This document shows, one piece after another, positions 37,011 through 46,295 of a DNA stretch of 64,000 nt. Under the pieces are notes generated by a model that saw only the letters and a program-made list of their open reading frames with translations, was not told the origin of the DNA and made no database searches. Position 1 is the first letter of the stretch. Each line of letters opens with the position of its first letter. A program made the position numbers and the translations under genes. Origin of the DNA: Schaalia odontolytica (GTDB taxonomy: Bacteria; Actinomycetota; Actinomycetes; Actinomycetales; Actinomycetaceae); the NCBI RefSeq assembly GCF_031191545.1, contig NZ_CP133472.1:2232001-2296000 (forward strand), read 5' to 3'.

Positions 37011-37038
37011 GTGACTCTTCGGGAGGCAGGCGTACAAT
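37011..37038 (+). promoter_or_regulatory. aspS promoter
   Basis: GTGACT (37011-37016) and TACAAT (37033-37038), 16 bases apart, about 50 bases before the start. Confidence 0.5.
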
Positions 37039-37087
37039 GACTCTGCCGCCGCCTGTCTCGCGGATGGTAGCTACGAAAGGAATCACA

Positions 37088-38893
37088 GTGCTTCGCACTC
37101 ACAACATTGGAACCCTCGGCACCGACCTGGTCGGTCAGACCGTGACGCTCACCGGTTGGGTGGATCGTCGTCGTGACCACGGTGGCGTGGCCTTCATTGA
37201 TCTTCGTGACGCCTCCGGTATCGCCCAGGTCGTTGTCCGTGACGAACGTGTCGCTCACGAGCTGCGCTCCGAGTTCGTCCTGAAGGTCACAGGCGAGGTT
37301 GCGGCCCGCCCCGAGGGCAACGAGAACCCCCACCTGGCTACCGGCGCCATCGAGGTCATGGGCGATGACATTGAAATCCTCAATACCAGCGCGCCCCTGC
37401 CCTTCCAGGTCTCCTCCAATGCTGAAGATTCCGGCAACGTGGGTGAGGAAACACGCCTGAAGTACCGCTACCTCGACCTGCGTCGTGAGCCCGAGCAGTA
37501 CGCGATCCGCCTGCGATCGAAGGTCTCCCGTGCCGCCCGTGAGGCGCTCTACGCCCGCGACTTCGTCGAGATCGAGACCCCGACCCTGACCCGTTCGACC
37601 CCCGAGGGCGCGCGCGACTTCATCGTCCCCGCCCGACTGTCGCCCGGCTCCTGGTATGCCCTGCCCCAGTCGCCCCAGCTCTTCAAGCAGCTGCTCATGG
37701 TGGCCGGCATGGAACGCTACTTCCAGATCGCGCGCTGCTACCGCGACGAGGACTTCCGCGCCGACCGTCAGCCCGAGTTCACCCAGCTCGACATCGAGAT
37801 GAGCTTCGTGGACCAGGATGACGTCATCGAGGTGGCCGAGGACGTCCTGAAGAACGTGTGGGCCCTCATCGGCTACGACCTGTCCACGCCGATCCCGCGC
37901 ATGACCTACAAGGACGCCATGGAGCGCTTCGGCTCCGACAAGCCCGACCTGCGTTTTGGTCTGGAGCTGACCGATCTGACCGAGTACTTCAAGGACACGA
38001 CCTTCCGTGTGTTCCAGGCTCCCTACGTGGGTGCCGTCGTCATGCCCGGTGGCGGCTCGCAGCCGCGCCGCACCTTCGACAAGTGGCAGGAATGGGCCAA
38101 GGCGCGCGGTGCCAAGGGCCTGGCCTACGTCACGGTTGCCGAGGATGGCACGCTGGGCGGCCCCGTCGCCAAGAACATCACCGAGGCCGAGCGCGAGGGG
38201 CTGGCAGCAGCCACCGGCGCCGATCCCGGCGACTGCATCTTCTTCGCTGCCGGCAAGCCTACCCCCTCGCGTGAGCTGCTCGGCGCTGCTCGCCTCGAGA
38301 TCGGCAAGCGCTGCGACCTCATCGATCCCGATGCCTGGGCCTTCACCTGGGTTGTCGACGCGCCGCTCTTTAAGCCCACCGGCGACGCCGAGGCCGAGGG
38401 TGACGTCGCGCTGGGCCATAGCGCATGGACGGCCGTCCATCACGCCTTCACCTCGCCCAAGCCAGAATGGGTTGACTCCTTCGATAAGGATCCGGGAAAC
38501 GCGCTGGCCTACGCCTACGACATCGTCTGCAATGGCAACGAGATCGGCGGCGGCTCCATCCGTATCCACCGTCGAGACATCCAGAACCGGGTGTTCAACG
38601 TGATGGGTATCGGCGAGGAGGAAGCGCAGACGCAGTTCGGCTTCCTGCTGGACGCCTTCAAGTACGGCGCCCCGCCGCACGGCGGCGTTGCCTTCGGTTG
38701 GGACCGCATCGTCTCGCTGCTGACGAAGTCCGATTCCATCCGCGACGTCATCGCCTTCCCGAAGTCCGGCGGCGGTTTCGATCCGCTGACCGAGGCCCCG
38801 GCCCCGATTACGCCCGCGCAGCGTAAGGAAGCCGGCGTCGACGCGAAGCCGAAGAAGCGCGGCGAGGAGGCCTCCGAGGAATCCGAGAAGTGA
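37088..38893 (+). CDS. aspS: Aspartyl-tRNA synthetase, probably non-discriminating
   Basis: 601 residues from GTG with GAAAGGA upstream. Bacterial-type class II enzyme: N-terminal OB anticodon domain, motif 2 ([20 protein letters not shown]), GAD insertion domain and motif 3 ([10 protein letters not shown]). His31 in RRRDHGG and Gly77 in RPEG match the H31/G82 pair known from non-discriminating AspRS of Pseudomonas aeruginosa. The enzyme may therefore also charge tRNA-Asn for later amidation by GatCAB. That specificity is an inference. Confidence 0.95.
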   Translation: MLRTHNIGTLGTDLVGQTVTLTGWVDRRRDHGGVAFIDLRDASGIAQVVVRDERVAHELRSEFVLKVTGEVAARPEGNENPHLATGAIEVMGDDIEILNTSAPLPFQVSSNAEDSGNVGEETRLKYRYLDLRREPEQYAIRLRSKVSRAAREALYARDFVEIETPTLTRSTPEGARDFIVPARLSPGSWYALPQSPQLFKQLLMVAGMERYFQIARCYRDEDFRADRQPEFTQLDIEMSFVDQDDVIEVAEDVLKNVWALIGYDLSTPIPRMTYKDAMERFGSDKPDLRFGLELTDLTEYFKDTTFRVFQAPYVGAVVMPGGGSQPRRTFDKWQEWAKARGAKGLAYVTVAEDGTLGGPVAKNITEAEREGLAAATGADPGDCIFFAAGKPTPSRELLGAARLEIGKRCDLIDPDAWAFTWVVDAPLFKPTGDAEAEGDVALGHSAWTAVHHAFTSPKPEWVDSFDKDPGNALAYAYDIVCNGNEIGGGSIRIHRRDIQNRVFNVMGIGEEEAQTQFGFLLDAFKYGAPPHGGVAFGWDRIVSLLTKSDSIRDVIAFPKSGGGFDPLTEAPAPITPAQRKEAGVDAKPKKRGEEASEESEK

Positions 38894-38920
38894 TTCCTTC
38901 GCCGTGACCTTGTCCACGGA

Positions 38921-38952
38921 ACCCCCATCGGTTACCGACCGGTGGGGGTTTC
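38921..38952 (+). terminator. Intrinsic terminator after aspS
   Basis: A 12-bp stem ACCCCCATCGGT/ACCGGTGGGGGT (one G-U) with 5-base loop and TTTC. Confidence 0.75.
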
Positions 38953-38955
38953 GTG

Positions 38956-38967
38956 CACAATGGGTAC
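38956..38967 (+). promoter_or_regulatory. Leaderless promoter -10 of the yciO-like gene
   Basis: CACAAT (38956-38961) six bases before the ATG at 38968. Confidence 0.45.
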
Positions 38968-39585
38968 ATGTCGTACGTCGAGATGCACCCCGAGAATCCG
39001 CAGGCACGTTTGGTCAACACGGTCGTTGACCTGCTCGAGCGCGGTGGCACGATCGCCTTGCCCACCGACTCCGGCTACGCGATCGCCACGAAGGCAGGTA
39101 ACAAGGCGGGTATGGACACGATCCGCTCGATCCGCAAGCTCGATGACAAGCACAACTTCTCGCTGCTGTGCCACTCGTTTGCGCAGCTCGGCGAGCTCGT
39201 CATCATCGATAATCACGAGTTCCGCACCATGAAGGCGCTCACCCCCGGACCCTACACGTTCATCCTGCGGGGGACCAAGGAGGTCCCGCGCATCATGCTG
39301 AACAAGAAGAAGCACACGGTGGGCGTGCGCATCCCCGATCACGTCATCACGCAGGCGATCGTGGAGGCCCTGGGCGAACCCCTGGCCTGCTCGACGCTCA
39401 TCATGCCGGGCGAGGACGAGCCTCTGACTGACGGTTTCGATGTCGACGACCGCATCGGCCACCTGGTCGACCTCGTCGTCGTGGGGCCGGTAGGCGTAGC
39501 CGAGCCGACCACGGTCATCGACTTCGCCGGCGGGGACGCCGTTGTTGCGCGCGTGGGCGCCGGCGACGTCTCGCTCTTCGACTGA
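38968..39585 (+). CDS. YciO-type Sua5/YrdC family protein
   Basis: 205 residues. The start MSYVEMHPENPQARLV aligns with E. coli YciO, which favours this ATG over a GTG five codons earlier. The dsRNA/nucleotide-binding YrdC fold is visible (GGTIALPTDSGYAI; TPGPYTFILRGTKEVPR; VGVRIPDH). Sua5/TsaC members make threonylcarbamoyl-AMP for tRNA t6A, while YciO's role is less clear. This is therefore not called tsaC. Confidence 0.82.
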   Translation: MSYVEMHPENPQARLVNTVVDLLERGGTIALPTDSGYAIATKAGNKAGMDTIRSIRKLDDKHNFSLLCHSFAQLGELVIIDNHEFRTMKALTPGPYTFILRGTKEVPRIMLNKKKHTVGVRIPDHVITQAIVEALGEPLACSTLIMPGEDEPLTDGFDVDDRIGHLVDLVVVGPVGVAEPTTVIDFAGGDAVVARVGAGDVSLFD

Positions 39586-39589
39586 GCGC

Positions 39590-40771
39590 GTGGCCTTCGA
39601 GCAGACGTCTTTTTCGCGCACCGGTTTTTGTCGGCTGCGCTGGGAGGCGTCAGACGGAATTTATCGTTATGCCGACGGGCTCCCGATCGTCGGACCGCGC
39701 CTTGTCATTGATGGGGTCGACGCTGTTCGCGTGACTTTCCAATGGGGCGCCCAGGCCGCGGCTGACTGCTACGTCGTCCTGAACACGATCACGGATCGGG
39801 CGCGCGAGCACCTCGACGACTTTTGCATGTCGATAGGGCCTGGGCGGTCGGACGCTCGGGCGCTCGTGTGTGCTCTTCCCGCGGATGCGATCCTCAGCTA
39901 CCAGAAGGTGATCGTCGGGCCGTCGGGCCTCGACCCCAGCGTGGGTACGGACATGGGGGAGTGGATCCGATTCCTCAAGGATGCTCGCCCCGATTCGTCG
40001 AATCCGCTCAGGGTCGTGAATGGGCGCGGTGCCGCAGCCTCACTCTTTGTTGGGCCCGACGCGCGGGTGGTGTGGCCGTCGCAGGATCTGTCTGCTCCCG
40101 AGATGCGTGCGGCGCGTGAACAGAACATCGCTGCGGATGTGAGCGCGCGGCTCTCTGTTGCGCGCCAGCATGATGTGATCGTTCATGACGGCGACGCGGA
40201 TCCGACGTGTACGCTCATCCTCTTCGATGGCGAGATCTGGCGGGGCAACTGCGTTGGCTGGTTGACGCGGCGCTATCCCGGCCTGCGCGTCGTGACGATC
40301 GACGCCGGAGATCTGGGCGTGCGCGAGGCGGAGTTGACCGACGTGGACAGTGTCGTGGCGCTGCTACGGGCAGTGTGCGACGAGACTGGGGTGGGGCCTG
40401 TGATGGTCGCGGGCCAGTCCTACGGCGGTCTGGCTGTGTTGGAGGCGGCGCTGCGCAGTGATCTTTCCCTCGATTGTGCGGTCGCCCAGTCTCCGTCCCT
40501 GTGGTGGGGAGGAGAGCAACGAGGAGTTGGCGAAGGGACGCTGATGGGCGACCTTCGCGCCGGGAGCGTCAGGCCGCGCAGGGATGTGCACCTACGTCTA
40601 CAGGTGGGGACGCTGGAACAGACGATGCGACCCGTTGTGGATGACTGCGCGCAGCTCCTGCAGGGCCTGGGAGCAGCCGTTGAGGTCGACCACTATCGCA
40701 GTGGCCACGACGTGGCATGGTGGCGTGAGGGTCTTGTGCGGGCCCTCGATGAATGGTGGGCTCGCCCATGA
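39590..40771 (+). CDS. Siderophore (enterochelin) esterase-like hydrolase
   Basis: 393 residues from a GTG 5 bases after the yciO stop, without a clear ribosome site. The N-terminal Fes-like beta domain (VTFQWGAQAAADCYVV) is followed by the esterase domain with nucleophile motif GQSYGG near residue 276, SPSLWW and the terminal His in SGHDVAWW. Such enzymes cleave Fe-siderophore esters to release iron in the cytoplasm. It stands just upstream of the siderophore importer, but before its iron box and apparently on the yciO transcript. Confidence 0.78.
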   Translation: MAFEQTSFSRTGFCRLRWEASDGIYRYADGLPIVGPRLVIDGVDAVRVTFQWGAQAAADCYVVLNTITDRAREHLDDFCMSIGPGRSDARALVCALPADAILSYQKVIVGPSGLDPSVGTDMGEWIRFLKDARPDSSNPLRVVNGRGAAASLFVGPDARVVWPSQDLSAPEMRAAREQNIAADVSARLSVARQHDVIVHDGDADPTCTLILFDGEIWRGNCVGWLTRRYPGLRVVTIDAGDLGVREAELTDVDSVVALLRAVCDETGVGPVMVAGQSYGGLAVLEAALRSDLSLDCAVAQSPSLWWGGEQRGVGEGTLMGDLRAGSVRPRRDVHLRLQVGTLEQTMRPVVDDCAQLLQGLGAAVEVDHYRSGHDVAWWREGLVRALDEWWARP

Positions 40772-40809
40772 CGACCATTAGTGAGACAACCATAGCCCCA
40801 GCCAGGTCT

Positions 40810-40840
40810 TTAGGTTAGGCTTACCTATGCCAGCTAACCT
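40810..40840 (+). promoter_or_regulatory. DtxR/IdeR iron box and promoter of the siderophore operon
   Basis: TTAGGTTAGGCTTACCTAT (40810-40828) matches the DtxR consensus at 17 of 19 bases. A further half-site GCTAACCTA (40833-40841) contains TAACCT, the probable -10. Iron-loaded DtxR bound here would shut off the importer. Confidence 0.85.
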
Positions 40841-40861
40841 ATCGACTGAATTGAGGCACTC

Positions 40862-41899
40862 GTGCACCTGTCGACGCGAATTCGCGCCATCGTCGGCGTC
40901 GCTCTGACCGCTCTCGCCCTGGGGGCATGCTCGTCCAACCAGCCCGCCCCGGCCTCGTCCCCCGAGGCCTCCGCGACCTCCGAAACCTCCGCGACGCGCA
41001 CCGTCACCGATGCCTCCGGCCAGGACATTACACTCCCGTCTCACCCGAGCCGCGTCGTCACGCTCTCTGAGCCGACGACCGACAATGCGCTCGCCCTGGG
41101 CGTGACCCCGATCGGTGTCGTCTCCGGCCGCGGCCAGCAGACGGTCCCCAACTATCTCGTTGAACGCGCGGGCGATATCCCGATCCTGGGCTCCATTGGC
41201 ACTCCCAACCTTGAGGCCATCGGTGCGGCACACCCGGATCTCATCCTCGTCGACGGCACATCGGTGAAGAACAATGACACCGAGACCCTGAATGCACTGT
41301 CCCAGATCGCACCCGTCTTCTTCACGACTCAAAAGGGAGGCGACTGGCGCGAGACCTTCACTCTGACGGCCGATGCGCTCGGCGTTGCTGACCAGGCTGC
41401 GGCCAAGCTCGCCGAATTCGACCAGCATGTGGCGTCCGTGAGTGCACGCCTGAAGGACGCCGGCTACCTCGATCAGACCTACTCGGTCGTGCGTTGGCAG
41501 GGTGACAGCGCTGGCCTCATCCTCAAGGAGCTGCCCGCCGGTCAGGCCCTCTCCGCGCTCGGCATGAAGCGCCCCGCAAACCAGGACCGCGATGGTGAAG
41601 GCCACTCGGAGCCGGTCTCCCTCGAGAACATCGACCAGATCGACGCGGACTGGATCTTCTTCGGCACGCTCGGTAAGGCCTCGGTGAACAACCCCTCCGC
41701 CGGTGGTAACACGGGGGTCGATGCCTCGGCCGCCGCCTTGGAAGAGGCGAAGGCCACCGTCGGCTTCGATTCCCTCGGCGCCGTGAAGGCGAATCACGTG
41801 ATCCCCGTCGACGGCTCCCTGTGGACCTCGACTGGCGGTTACCTCCTCATGGACGGCATCGTCTCGAGCATCGAGGCCCAGTTCGTCCCGGCTTCCTGA
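40862..41899 (+). CDS. Siderophore-binding lipoprotein of an ABC importer
   Basis: 345 residues, GTG start with GAGG upstream. A signal peptide ends in lipobox LALGAC with Cys23 as lipid anchor, then a Ser/Ala-rich linker. The type III binding-protein fold contains RVVTLSEPTTDNALALG and HPDLILVDG, typical of FepB/FecB-like iron-siderophore receptors. First gene after the iron box, followed by two permeases and an ATPase. The actual siderophore is unknown. Confidence 0.9.
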   Translation: MHLSTRIRAIVGVALTALALGACSSNQPAPASSPEASATSETSATRTVTDASGQDITLPSHPSRVVTLSEPTTDNALALGVTPIGVVSGRGQQTVPNYLVERAGDIPILGSIGTPNLEAIGAAHPDLILVDGTSVKNNDTETLNALSQIAPVFFTTQKGGDWRETFTLTADALGVADQAAAKLAEFDQHVASVSARLKDAGYLDQTYSVVRWQGDSAGLILKELPAGQALSALGMKRPANQDRDGEGHSEPVSLENIDQIDADWIFFGTLGKASVNNPSAGGNTGVDASAAALEEAKATVGFDSLGAVKANHVIPVDGSLWTSTGGYLLMDGIVSSIEAQFVPAS

Positions 41900-41934
41900 G
41901 CTCGTAACAGGGCACCCCGGGTTGATGACCTAAC

Positions 41935-42930
41935 ATGACTACCCGTCGCATCACCAGCGTCGCCATTGCTTGTGCAGTGGCGACGCTGGTGCTTGTCCTC
42001 GTGACGCTCGCGTCTCTCGCTCTGGGCTCGCGCCAGATCGCTCCCGAAGTAGTGTGGGACGCTCTCGTGAACGGGGGAAGCAGTCAGGACGCCCAGGTGG
42101 TCACACAACTGCGTGTTCCCCGTACGCTCGCCGCGCTCGTCATTGGCGGGGCACTGGGGTTGGCAGGTTCGATCATGCAGGCGATGACTCGTAATCCTCT
42201 TGCGGATCCCGGTGTACTCGGCATCAACGCAGGGGCGGCCTTTCTCGTCGTGACCATCACCGCTGCGAGTGGCGTCGCCACTCGCACGTCGACGCTGGGC
42301 GCTTCTCTCATCGGTGCGGGGGTCGCGGCTGGTCTCGTCTTCGCTATGTCGGGGAGCGGGGGAGGCTCTCGATCACGCCTCGCCCTGGCGGGCATTGCCG
42401 TATCGGCTGCGCTCGCATCGCTGACCCAGGCGGTCCTCGCGGCGAATCAGTTTGCGTTTAACGAATTCCGATATTGGGCGTCGGGATCATTAGAGGGCGT
42501 CGACATGGGCTCCGTGGCTGCCGCCGGGGCAGTCATCGCATGCGGCGGCGTGGTTGCTGCCCTGATCTCCTCGGCTCTTGGGGTCCTCGCTATCGGTGAG
42601 GACACCGCGGTGAGCCTCGGTGTGCGTGTGCGCCTCATTCGCAGTCTCGGCGTCGTGGCCGTCACGGCCCTGGCTGGCGGGGCGACGGCGCTTGGTGGGC
42701 CGCTAACCTTTGTGGGTCTCGCGGTTCCGCTCTTGGTGCGACGCGTTGTGGGTGCTCGGCAGGGGACGATTGCACTGTGGTCGCTGATCGTCGGTGCCGC
42801 GTGGGTGTGCGCTGCCGATGTTGTCTCGCGCCTTGTGCTGGCGCCTTCCGAGGTTCCCGTTGGCGTTATCGTCGCTTTGATCGGTGCGCCGTTCTTTATC
42901 ATAGGGTCGCGCGGAAAGGGCATGTCATGA
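41935..42930 (+). CDS. FecCD-family siderophore permease, first subunit
   Basis: 331 residues, about nine or ten helices. Characteristic FecCD sequence: LRVPRTLAALVIGGALGLAG, TRNPLADPGVLGINAGA and the ATPase-contact loop region GEDTAVSLGVRV. It pairs with the next gene to form the membrane channel. The stop overlaps the next start (ATGA). Confidence 0.9.
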   Translation: MTTRRITSVAIACAVATLVLVLVTLASLALGSRQIAPEVVWDALVNGGSSQDAQVVTQLRVPRTLAALVIGGALGLAGSIMQAMTRNPLADPGVLGINAGAAFLVVTITAASGVATRTSTLGASLIGAGVAAGLVFAMSGSGGGSRSRLALAGIAVSAALASLTQAVLAANQFAFNEFRYWASGSLEGVDMGSVAAAGAVIACGGVVAALISSALGVLAIGEDTAVSLGVRVRLIRSLGVVAVTALAGGATALGGPLTFVGLAVPLLVRRVVGARQGTIALWSLIVGAAWVCAADVVSRLVLAPSEVPVGVIVALIGAPFFIIGSRGKGMS

Positions 42931-43976
42931 GGCCAGCTCCGTCGCGCTACACAATTGTCTCGCTGCGTCGCGTGTCGGTGCGTGTGCACCGGCGCAGCGC
43001 CGCCGTCGTGCTCATCGGATTCGCTCTTCTGTGTGCATTGGCGGTCTATTCGCTCACTCTCGGTGACTACGGGCTCAGCGCCGCCGATTCATTCCGTCGT
43101 CTCCTCGGAGACGGTGGGCCTCGGGATGACTTTTTGGGCGTCTACTTCGTCCAGTCCGTGCGCCTGCCGCGTATGCTCGCGGCGGTGGCTGTTGGCGCGG
43201 CACTCGGAATCGCGGGGCGCATCTTCCAGACAATCTCGGGCAATCCGCTCGGTAGCCCCGACATCGTGGGCCTGTCCACGGGGTGCGCGACCGGCGCTCT
43301 GATTGCCATCATTCTTATGGGCTCGAGCCCCGCCGTCACAGGAATCGGTGCCTTGCTCGGTGGACTCGCCTCGGGCGCGTTCATCCTCGCGTGCGCGGGA
43401 GGCATGCGAGTGACGGGAATCCGCGTCGTCCTCGTGGGAATCGGATGTTCGGCGGCCTTGCGGGCGGTCAATTCGCTGCTCATCGTCAAGGCGCCTCTGG
43501 AGGCGGCCCAGCGTGCGCAGCTGTGGAGCGCTGGCTCATTCTCGGGCGTCACCATCGAGCGTCTGACGCCTCTGCTGATCGTGATCGCCGGTGTCGTTGC
43601 GGTGTGTGCCGTCTGTGCGGTTCCCCTCGGACTTGTCGCGATGGGCGATGACATCGCGACAGGGCTTGGCGTCAGAGTGCGTCAGACCCGCGTGCTCCTC
43701 ATTGTCGTCGCCATTTTGCTTGTTGCGTCCGCGACTGCGGTCGCTGGGCCAGTCGCCTTCGTTGCTCTGGCGGCTCCGCACGTCGCGCATCGGCTGTGCG
43801 CGGCTGGGGGAGTCGGATTTGCCTCCTCCGCCCTCGTTGGCGCTGTGCTCGTGCTGGTCTCTGATATCTGCGCTCAAAGGCTTGTGGCTCCCGCTGAGCT
43901 CCCTGTCGGCGTCGTGACCGGCGTCGTCGGAGGCCTGTACCTTCTGTGGTTGTTGATTCGTGAGGTGAGATCGTGA
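42927..43976 (+). CDS. FecCD-family siderophore permease, second subunit
   Basis: 349 residues. VRLPRMLAAVAVGAALGIAG, SGNPLGSPDIVGLSTG and GDDIATGLGVRVRQTR identify the FecCD family. The longer N-terminus is basic. Overlap with both neighbours indicates one translational unit. Confidence 0.9.
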   Translation: MRPAPSRYTIVSLRRVSVRVHRRSAAVVLIGFALLCALAVYSLTLGDYGLSAADSFRRLLGDGGPRDDFLGVYFVQSVRLPRMLAAVAVGAALGIAGRIFQTISGNPLGSPDIVGLSTGCATGALIAIILMGSSPAVTGIGALLGGLASGAFILACAGGMRVTGIRVVLVGIGCSAALRAVNSLLIVKAPLEAAQRAQLWSAGSFSGVTIERLTPLLIVIAGVVAVCAVCAVPLGLVAMGDDIATGLGVRVRQTRVLLIVVAILLVASATAVAGPVAFVALAAPHVAHRLCAAGGVGFASSALVGAVLVLVSDICAQRLVAPAELPVGVVTGVVGGLYLLWLLIREVRS

Positions 43977-44767
43977 CTGAGATCGTTACGAGGCAGGGGC
44001 TTAGTGCTCGGGACATCGTCGTCGGCTATGGGAAAAACGATCCGATTCTGGAAGGATTATCCCTGGACGTGCTCGCTGGGGAACTCACGGTCATTGTCGG
44101 CCCCAATGCGTGCGGGAAATCGACGCTTCTGCGTTCGCTGGCGCGTGTCCTTGATGTGCGCTCTGGTGTGGTGGAACTCGATGGGCGTAGCGTCGCGAAC
44201 ATCAACCAGAAGGCGCTTGCGCGCCGACTTGGCCTACTCGCCCAGTCGTCCGTCGCTCCGGGCGACATGCTCGTTGAGGACTTAGTAGCACGTGGGCGGT
44301 ACCCCTACCAGTCACTCCTGCGTCAGTGGAGTCGTGAGGATGACGAGGCCGTGGCGCGAGCGATGGAAGACGCAGGGGTCGCGCCTTTGGCGGGGCGTCG
44401 CGTTGGGGAGCTTTCTGGTGGGCAGCGCCAGCGCGTATGGATAGCGATGGCGCTGGCTCAGTCTACTGAGATTCTGCTGTTGGATGAGCCAACGACCTAC
44501 CTGGATCTGAATCATCAACTCGAGGTGTTGCGCCTGGCGGAGCGCCTGCAGCGTGCAGGCACGACGGTCGTCGCCGTGTTGCACGACCTGCATCTGGCGT
44601 TCCGATATGCCACGCACCTCGTGTTCATGAAGGATGGGCGGGTCCTCGCGCAGGGCGAGCCTGGTCGGGTGGTCACGCCTGAGCTCGTGGAGCAAGTCTT
44701 TGCCGTCCCATGTCGGATTATCGATGATCCCGAAACGGGTGCCCCGCTCGTTATCCCGCGGCGGTGA
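43973..44767 (+). CDS. FepC-like ATPase of the siderophore importer
   Basis: 264 residues, GTG overlapping the permease stop. Walker A GPNACGKST (about 43-51, the Ala-Cys variant common in FepC-like proteins), signature LSGGQRQRV near 146, Walker B ILLLDEPTTYLD and switch His in LHDLHLAF. It powers import through the two FecCD permeases. Last gene of the operon; no clear terminator follows. Confidence 0.92.
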   Translation: MTEIVTRQGLSARDIVVGYGKNDPILEGLSLDVLAGELTVIVGPNACGKSTLLRSLARVLDVRSGVVELDGRSVANINQKALARRLGLLAQSSVAPGDMLVEDLVARGRYPYQSLLRQWSREDDEAVARAMEDAGVAPLAGRRVGELSGGQRQRVWIAMALAQSTEILLLDEPTTYLDLNHQLEVLRLAERLQRAGTTVVAVLHDLHLAFRYATHLVFMKDGRVLAQGEPGRVVTPELVEQVFAVPCRIIDDPETGAPLVIPRR

Positions 44768-45056
44768 TGGGCGATGTGTTCGTGAATATCTCAAATGCTG
44801 ACCGGAGGGTCATCAGCTGCCACGATTGTTCGATAATATGCGTCACGTTCTTCGAGGTATGGCCCTATAAAACCGGGTGAAACCTGGAATTGAGCGAACG
44901 TTCCGCGAGTTTGCTTGTTGCTTGCAATTACATCTTTGGGGTAAGGCAATAGTATTCTGCTTGTATCGAGTAGTTACTGAAACACTGACATGAACGTTCT
45001 GCGCATGACGGTGCCGATCGGTTGAGACTATCCCAGACAGAAGGAAACTAATACGC
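44768..45056. other. AT-rich intergenic region
   Basis: 289 bases, conspicuously AT-richer than the surroundings from about 44880 to 45010. Possible -10 elements include TATTCT (44953-44958), but no well-spaced -35 was found. No gene, terminator or known RNA could be supported. Confidence 0.4.
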
Positions 45057-46151
45057 ATGACAACACGGATGCGCTCACAGGGCAGGGGACTGCGCATGTC
45101 CCTGCTTGCGCTGACCGCCTCTGCCTCCGTTGTTGGTGCAATGTTTGTTTCGGTCGCTCCGGCCTACAGCGTGGATGGAATCGGTGACGTCGCCGCGCAA
45201 TGTTTGACCGCGTCCGAAGCGGGTGCGTCGATCGTTGTGTCGTCGAACGTTCCCGTCGGGGCGCCGCTTCATGTTGAGGGCTCCGGCTGGGGTGCTTCTA
45301 CCGGCGACGCGCTTGGTTTCGTTGTCGTGACGCTCGACGACGGTCAGGAGGTCCGTCCCGACGGTGTCGCGCTCCCGTCCTGGGTGCCGGCCTCGGTGGA
45401 GCGTAACAAGTCTGCATGGGCTGCGGCTAAGGTTGACGCTGAGGGAGTGTTTTCGATCGACTTTGACCTGCCCGCCGCGTGGGCTATTGGCTCGTCGCAT
45501 CAGGTGATGATCGGTGACGGTGTGACAGGTAACTACGTCCAGGTTGAGGTCTCGATCGTTGGGGCTACGGCCGAGGCTCGTTCCTGTACGCTCAAGCCGA
45601 CCGACGGATCGAGCGCCGATGCTGCTGATCCGGTCGCCGACGATACCGTAGCTCCAACGGCTGACTCCGCAACCGATAGCCTGCCTGTGGTTCCCTCTGA
45701 CGTTGTCGCCGACGATGCCTCCCCCTCGATCAATGGTGAGCCGCCCGTGTCTACGTCGCAGCCGGTTCCTCCGGTAGGCGTTCAGGCCCGGACTTCTCCG
45801 ACGCCGGCGGCGAGCGATGCGGCTTCCCCGGACGCTTCGCCTTCCGCTTCGACGAGCTCATCTTCCGCCGGTGGGGCCTCCGCTTCAGCTTCTTCCTCCT
45901 CGTCTGTAGCTGGATCGGACTCCGGTGCGGACCCGACGCCGGAGCCTTCCACGTCTTCGGCGCAGCAGAGTGTCTCTGCGTCGCAGATTGGTCCCAAGGC
46001 GCATTCTGAGCAGCAGGCGTCGAATCAGGCTGCGCATGAGCAGGAGTCGCGTCTGTATGGTTGGGTCGTCGCGGGTGGTGGCCTTCTGGTGCTCCTCGGT
46101 GCGATCGTGACGGTCAGTATCGTTCGTCGTTCGCACGGCTTGATGCGCTGA
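45057..46151 (+). CDS. Exported membrane-anchored surface protein
   Basis: 364 residues. Signal peptide (about 1-37, SLLALTASASVVGAMFVSVAPAYS), then one beta-rich Ig-like domain (about 38-175; PLHVEGSGWGAS). A Ser/Pro/Asp-rich stalk follows (about 185-325). One C-terminal helix (WVVAGGGLLVLLGAIVTVSI) and a basic end complete it. There is no LPXTG motif, so it is anchored by its helix rather than by sortase. Function unknown. Ribosome site AGAAGGA. The next gene shares its layout. Confidence 0.7.
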   Translation: MTTRMRSQGRGLRMSLLALTASASVVGAMFVSVAPAYSVDGIGDVAAQCLTASEAGASIVVSSNVPVGAPLHVEGSGWGASTGDALGFVVVTLDDGQEVRPDGVALPSWVPASVERNKSAWAAAKVDAEGVFSIDFDLPAAWAIGSSHQVMIGDGVTGNYVQVEVSIVGATAEARSCTLKPTDGSSADAADPVADDTVAPTADSATDSLPVVPSDVVADDASPSINGEPPVSTSQPVPPVGVQARTSPTPAASDAASPDASPSASTSSSSAGGASASASSSSSVAGSDSGADPTPEPSTSSAQQSVSASQIGPKAHSEQQASNQAAHEQESRLYGWVVAGGGLLVLLGAIVTVSIVRRSHGLMR

Positions 46152-46295
46152 TTGCTTCGCATCCGTGCCGATGAGTTGAGATAACGTGCATTAACCGATC
46201 GGTGTGCGTTGGAATTTAGCATTCACGCGTCACGCCTGTTACTCTAGTTCCAGAACAATTGCTTCTGAGGGTTGAGTAACTATAAGGAGAACGGT

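Noticed and set aside
36986-39007. Long minus-strand open frame continuing upstream of the MFS gene through aspS
   Set aside because: It is antisense to the well-supported aspS gene, and its translation has no family resemblance before the hydrophobic MFS part. High GC leaves long open antisense frames.
44767-44880. 37-codon frame starting MGDVFVNIS after the siderophore ATPase gene
   Set aside because: No ribosome site, no recognisable product, and it overlaps the preceding stop by chance-like sequence.
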